Source: Chitinophagaceae bacterium UBA1931
Lineage (GTDB): Bacteria > Bacteroidota > Bacteroidia > Chitinophagales > Chitinophagaceae
NCBI GenBank assembly: GCA_002337125.1
Contig: DDFJ01000001.1
Location: 769,597 to 833,596 of the forward strand
Length of the DNA: 64,000 nt
Reading direction: 5' to 3'
Part shown: in pieces, positions 61,581 through 64,000 of the stretch
Position numbering within the stretch: the first letter of the stretch is position 1
Layout: each line of letters starts with the position of its first letter
The notes under the pieces: generated by a model
Told to the model about the DNA's origin: nothing
The model's input: the letters and a program-made list of their open reading frames with translations, nothing else
Databases searched by the model: none
Made by a program: the position numbers and the translations under genes

Positions 61581-62024
61581 CTATTTAGGTATTTGAAACA
61601 GATTACTGCCATTTTCAAAATCATAATACATGATTTTGTTTTTTTCTAGATTTCGCTCAAAACCAAAAATGCAAATAATATTAGTATGCATTGAAGTGTC
61701 ATAACAACTTTTTGGTATTTCTAATTGATAAACCATACATTTTAAATCTGTATTACCTATTCTTTTAAACTCTGGTGTTGTTTTTCTCAGGTTGACAATA
61801 ACTCTGTTTTTGCATTCTTGTTCTAAAGAATTTTTAAGCAGGGTTAAATTATCATCATTTAAACTAATTTGATCGCTAATTACAACTTTGCCATTAGCTT
61901 TTTTAAAATCTCCAATTGAAACATCCGTAAAAAAATCTTCAATTATTTGTTTTTCTTTTTTCTCTAAACTAACATCATTGCAAGTAAGTTGCAAGAAAAA
62001 AAATGAGCATATAATATATTTCAT
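61581..62024 (-). CDS. Small lipoprotein of unknown function
   Basis: 147 residues. Short signal with lipobox FLQLTC (Cys15), followed by a helical start (LEKKEKQIIEDFFTDVSIGDFKKANGKVV) and a mixed region with KCMVYQLEIPKSCYD and IICIFGFERNLEKNKIMYYDF. Family not recognised. Repeat C copy 2 lies 11 bp upstream of its start and repeat A copy A5 immediately downstream, the same arrangement as around the unrelated 59034 gene. Confidence 0.58.
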   Translation of the reverse strand: MKYIICSFFFLQLTCNDVSLEKKEKQIIEDFFTDVSIGDFKKANGKVVISDQISLNDDNLTLLKNSLEQECKNRVIVNLRKTTPEFKRIGNTDLKCMVYQLEIPKSCYDTSMHTNIICIFGFERNLEKNKIMYYDFENGSNLFQIPK

Positions 62025-62035
62025 AGTACCTTTTT

Positions 62036-62108
62036 TTGCTTTGTTAGTGCTCGCTCAGCTAATTTACTTCAAACATGTTTCTTTTCCGCAGCACAAAACA
62101 AAAAAAGG
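62036..62108. repeat. Repeat C, copy 2
   Basis: GTTAGTGCTCGCTCAGCTAA, TTTACTTCAAACATG, TTTCTTTTCCGCAGC, ACAAAACAAAAAAAGG; matches 59484-59559. Its end runs into the parC terminator, marking the right edge of the island. Confidence 0.8.
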
Positions 62109-62135
62109 TGACGGATCAATCCGTCACCTTTTTAT
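62098..62135 (-). terminator. Terminator after parC
   Basis: AAAAGGTGACGGAT and ATCCGTCACCTTTT around CA make a strong stem with T-runs on both strands, 17 bp past the parC stop. Confidence 0.85.
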
Positions 62136-62151
62136 ATAGAGATTATGTTCA

Positions 62152-64000
62152 TCACTCAAACAACTCCGGCTGGGCATTGTTGTCTTCCTTCACCCATTCC
62201 ATTTCAATACTTCTGCTGAAATCGGTAAGCTTGGCGCCTACTGCTTTCCAGCCCATTACTTCAGCCACTTTTGCGAGTTTAATTTTTGCACTGCGTACCT
62301 GTGTTCCTCTTCCGCTCTTCATAAACAATACCGGTTCTTCATCGGTGGTAACGGCTTCCACATAGTTCTTCTCTCCTTCCTTGATAAAGAAGAATTTGTT
62401 TTTTAATGTGCTGGTTTCAATTTTAAAACGCTTCACATTGTACTGCAGCTTGTCGTTATCTAAATAAACAGCGGTAATGATTTTTTCAGGATTGTATAAT
62501 TCAATGAGCAGGATGTTATCCGAATCAAATTTCTGTGTCATTTCCTGGTCGGTGATTTCATAATTACCGTCTTTGTAAATAACAAGAATGCGGTCTTCAG
62601 GTTCAAAAGTGCCGAGGTACTGTCCTTTTTCTTCTGTATTTAAACGACCGAACTTATCATCAAACCACATTTTCTTTCCACTTAACGTAGAACGGCCTTT
62701 TTCTTTAAACTTGATACTCTTAACAGGATACTTGGTTACCTGGTTACCCAAACTGCCACGACCTTTGATATCGAGTTCTTCAAAATAAAAATCAAATTCC
62801 TTGTTACGTGCAGAGCAACTTGGACTCAATACAATCTTCACCACTTCCGCTTCGCCATTGGGATTTACAGTAAAATAATGCACTTTACTTTTCGGATCGC
62901 CTTTGGTTAAATCGTATTCCTTATCTCTTGTTATACCGGTTACATTAAAACGCTTGGCAAAGCTGATGCCCGATTTACCATCAACATAAATCATATTGTA
63001 GGTAGTGCGTTCATCACTTTTCTGAAACACAGCGGCATGAATGATATCCTTACCAATGTAACTTTTATCATTCACCTTCACCACTTTCATGATGCCACGT
63101 TTGGTAAACACGATGATATCATCAAAATCAGAACAGTCGCAAACAAACTCATCTTTCTTGAGCGATGTGCCAATGAAACCATCTTCACGGTTCATGTATA
63201 ATTTGGCATTGGCAATGGCCACCTGTTTAACCTGGATGGTTTCAAACGGTTTGATTTCGGTTTTGCGTTCCTTACCCTTTCCGTATTTCTTCAGCAGGTT
63301 TTCGTAATAAGCCACTGCAAAATCAACCAGGTGATCAAGATCGTACTGCACCTGTTTAATATCAGCTTCCAGTCCTTTGATTTGTTCATTGAGTTCATCA
63401 ATATCCAAACGGTAAATTCTTCTTACCGGTTTTTCAGTCAGCTTCAGAATATCTTCTCTTGTAATATCCCTGCGCAGCTGTTTTTTAAACGGAACAAAGG
63501 CTTTATCAATTGCTGCAATTACTTTATCCCATGTTTCATGTTTCTTCTCCAGCTCTTTGTATATCTGTTCTTCGAAGAAGATTTTTTCAAGCGAAGTGTA
63601 ATGCCATTTTTCCTGCAGCTCGCCGAGCTTGATCTCCAGTTCCCTGCGCAGCAAATCTTTTGTCTGATCAGCAGAGAAACGTAAGAGTTCGCTTGCAGAT
63701 AAGAACTGCGGCTTATTATTTACAATAACGCAGGCGTTGGGCGAAATGGAAATTTCACAATCAGTAAATGCATACAACGCATCAATGGTAATATCGGGCG
63801 AAATGCCGGGAGCAAGATCAACCTGTATTTCCACTTCAGCAGCGGTATTGTCGGTTACCTTTTTGATTTTGATTTTTCCCTGGTCGTTTGCTTTTACAAT
63901 GCTTTCCATGAGCTGTGTGGTGGTAACACCATACGGCACATCTTTAATGAGCAATGTTTTTTTATCGAACTCTTCAATGTGTGCACGTACACGAACCTTG
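62152..64000 (-). CDS. parC: DNA topoisomerase IV subunit A, 5' end outside window
   Basis: About 616 residues visible, C-terminal part only. It starts in the breakage-reunion domain at the window edge (KVRVRAHIEEFDKKTLLIKD), continues with the coiled-coil region (IDELNEQIKGLEADIKQVQYDLDHLVDFAVAYYENLLKKYGKGKERKTEI) and ends in a degenerate beta-propeller (FDDIIVFTKRGIMKVVKVND, YGKxxx-type KGRGSLGNQVTKYPV). No GyrA box is seen, which separates it from gyrase. It decatenates chromosomes together with ParE. The catalytic Tyr and QRDR are outside the window. Confidence 0.92.
   Translation of the reverse strand, partial: KVRVRAHIEEFDKKTLLIKDVPYGVTTTQLMESIVKANDQGKIKIKKVTDNTAAEVEIQVDLAPGISPDITIDALYAFTDCEISISPNACVIVNNKPQFLSASELLRFSADQTKDLLRRELEIKLGELQEKWHYTSLEKIFFEEQIYKELEKKHETWDKVIAAIDKAFVPFKKQLRRDITREDILKLTEKPVRRIYRLDIDELNEQIKGLEADIKQVQYDLDHLVDFAVAYYENLLKKYGKGKERKTEIKPFETIQVKQVAIANAKLYMNREDGFIGTSLKKDEFVCDCSDFDDIIVFTKRGIMKVVKVNDKSYIGKDIIHAAVFQKSDERTTYNMIYVDGKSGISFAKRFNVTGITRDKEYDLTKGDPKSKVHYFTVNPNGEAEVVKIVLSPSCSARNKEFDFYFEELDIKGRGSLGNQVTKYPVKSIKFKEKGRSTLSGKKMWFDDKFGRLNTEEKGQYLGTFEPEDRILVIYKDGNYEITDQEMTQKFDSDNILLIELYNPEKIITAVYLDNDKLQYNVKRFKIETSTLKNKFFFIKEGEKNYVEAVTTDEEPVLFMKSGRGTQVRSAKIKLAKVAEVMGWKAVGAKLTDFSRSIEMEWVKEDNNAQPELFE

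Noticed and set aside
61493..61624. N-terminal extension of the 61124 gene
   Set aside because: The extra 44 residues are read through repeat A copy A5. The internal ATG before the membrane helix is more credible.

Overview
The window looks like a chromosomal segment of a member of the Bacteroidota, most likely a Chitinophagaceae-type soil or freshwater bacterium. The reasons are the AT-leaning genes without strong Shine-Dalgarno sites, the many Sec signals ending in AQ, the lineage-typical families (DUF4249, DUF6089, Cthe_2159-type beta-helix lipoprotein, Prc-type peptidase, UxaA-type dehydratase in a fucose locus) and the gyrA, parC, thrS-infC-rpmI-rplT and holA genes. The genus is an inference. 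I see no rRNA, tRNA, CRISPR array, transposase or prophage gene.

Layout. 1-5.3 kb: a cut-off radical SAM gene, folB with a TPR gene, two glyoxalase-fold (VOC) genes and a phytanoyl-CoA dioxygenase-like gene. 5.4-7.2 kb: a small accessory patch with an orphan HEPN-like gene, a small secreted protein flanked by inverted half-sites, and a 21-bp tandem array of ten units. 7.3-12.8 kb: flavodoxin/ferredoxin fusion, trxB, DUF4249 lipoprotein, beta-helix lipoprotein. 12.9-21.4 kb: a seven-gene minus-strand sugar operon (BNR_4 propeller enzyme, GH88, DUF2264, GH35, galK, galT, rhaM) bounded by a double operator-like repeat and a terminator. Its content fits stepwise removal of rhamnose, glucuronate and galactose from acidic side chains. 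21.5-40.7 kb: core genes (gyrA, GH13, monoamine-oxidase-like, cysteine desulfurase, glmM-like, holA, PolB-type exonuclease, a giant outer-membrane protein with an apparent CTG start, Prc peptidase).

40.9-50.3 kb: an L-fucose utilisation locus (lactonase, mutarotase, FucP, FAH hydrolase, SDR, UxaA-type dehydratase) with a divergent AraC regulator, a second AraC regulator and a sialate O-acetylesterase-like enzyme. 50.3-55.7 kb: arginine decarboxylase and the conserved thrS-infC-rpmI-rplT block. 55.9-62.1 kb: a secreted protein, a second 21-bp tandem array of 21 units, then an AT-rich island of seven small, unrecognised, mostly membrane-anchored genes separated by recurring repeat modules. 62.2-64 kb: the 3' part of parC.

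The least explained parts are the two 21-bp-period arrays and the repeat-partitioned small-gene island. There, different genes share the same 5' and 3' flanking modules, as in a cassette or orphan-immunity array.
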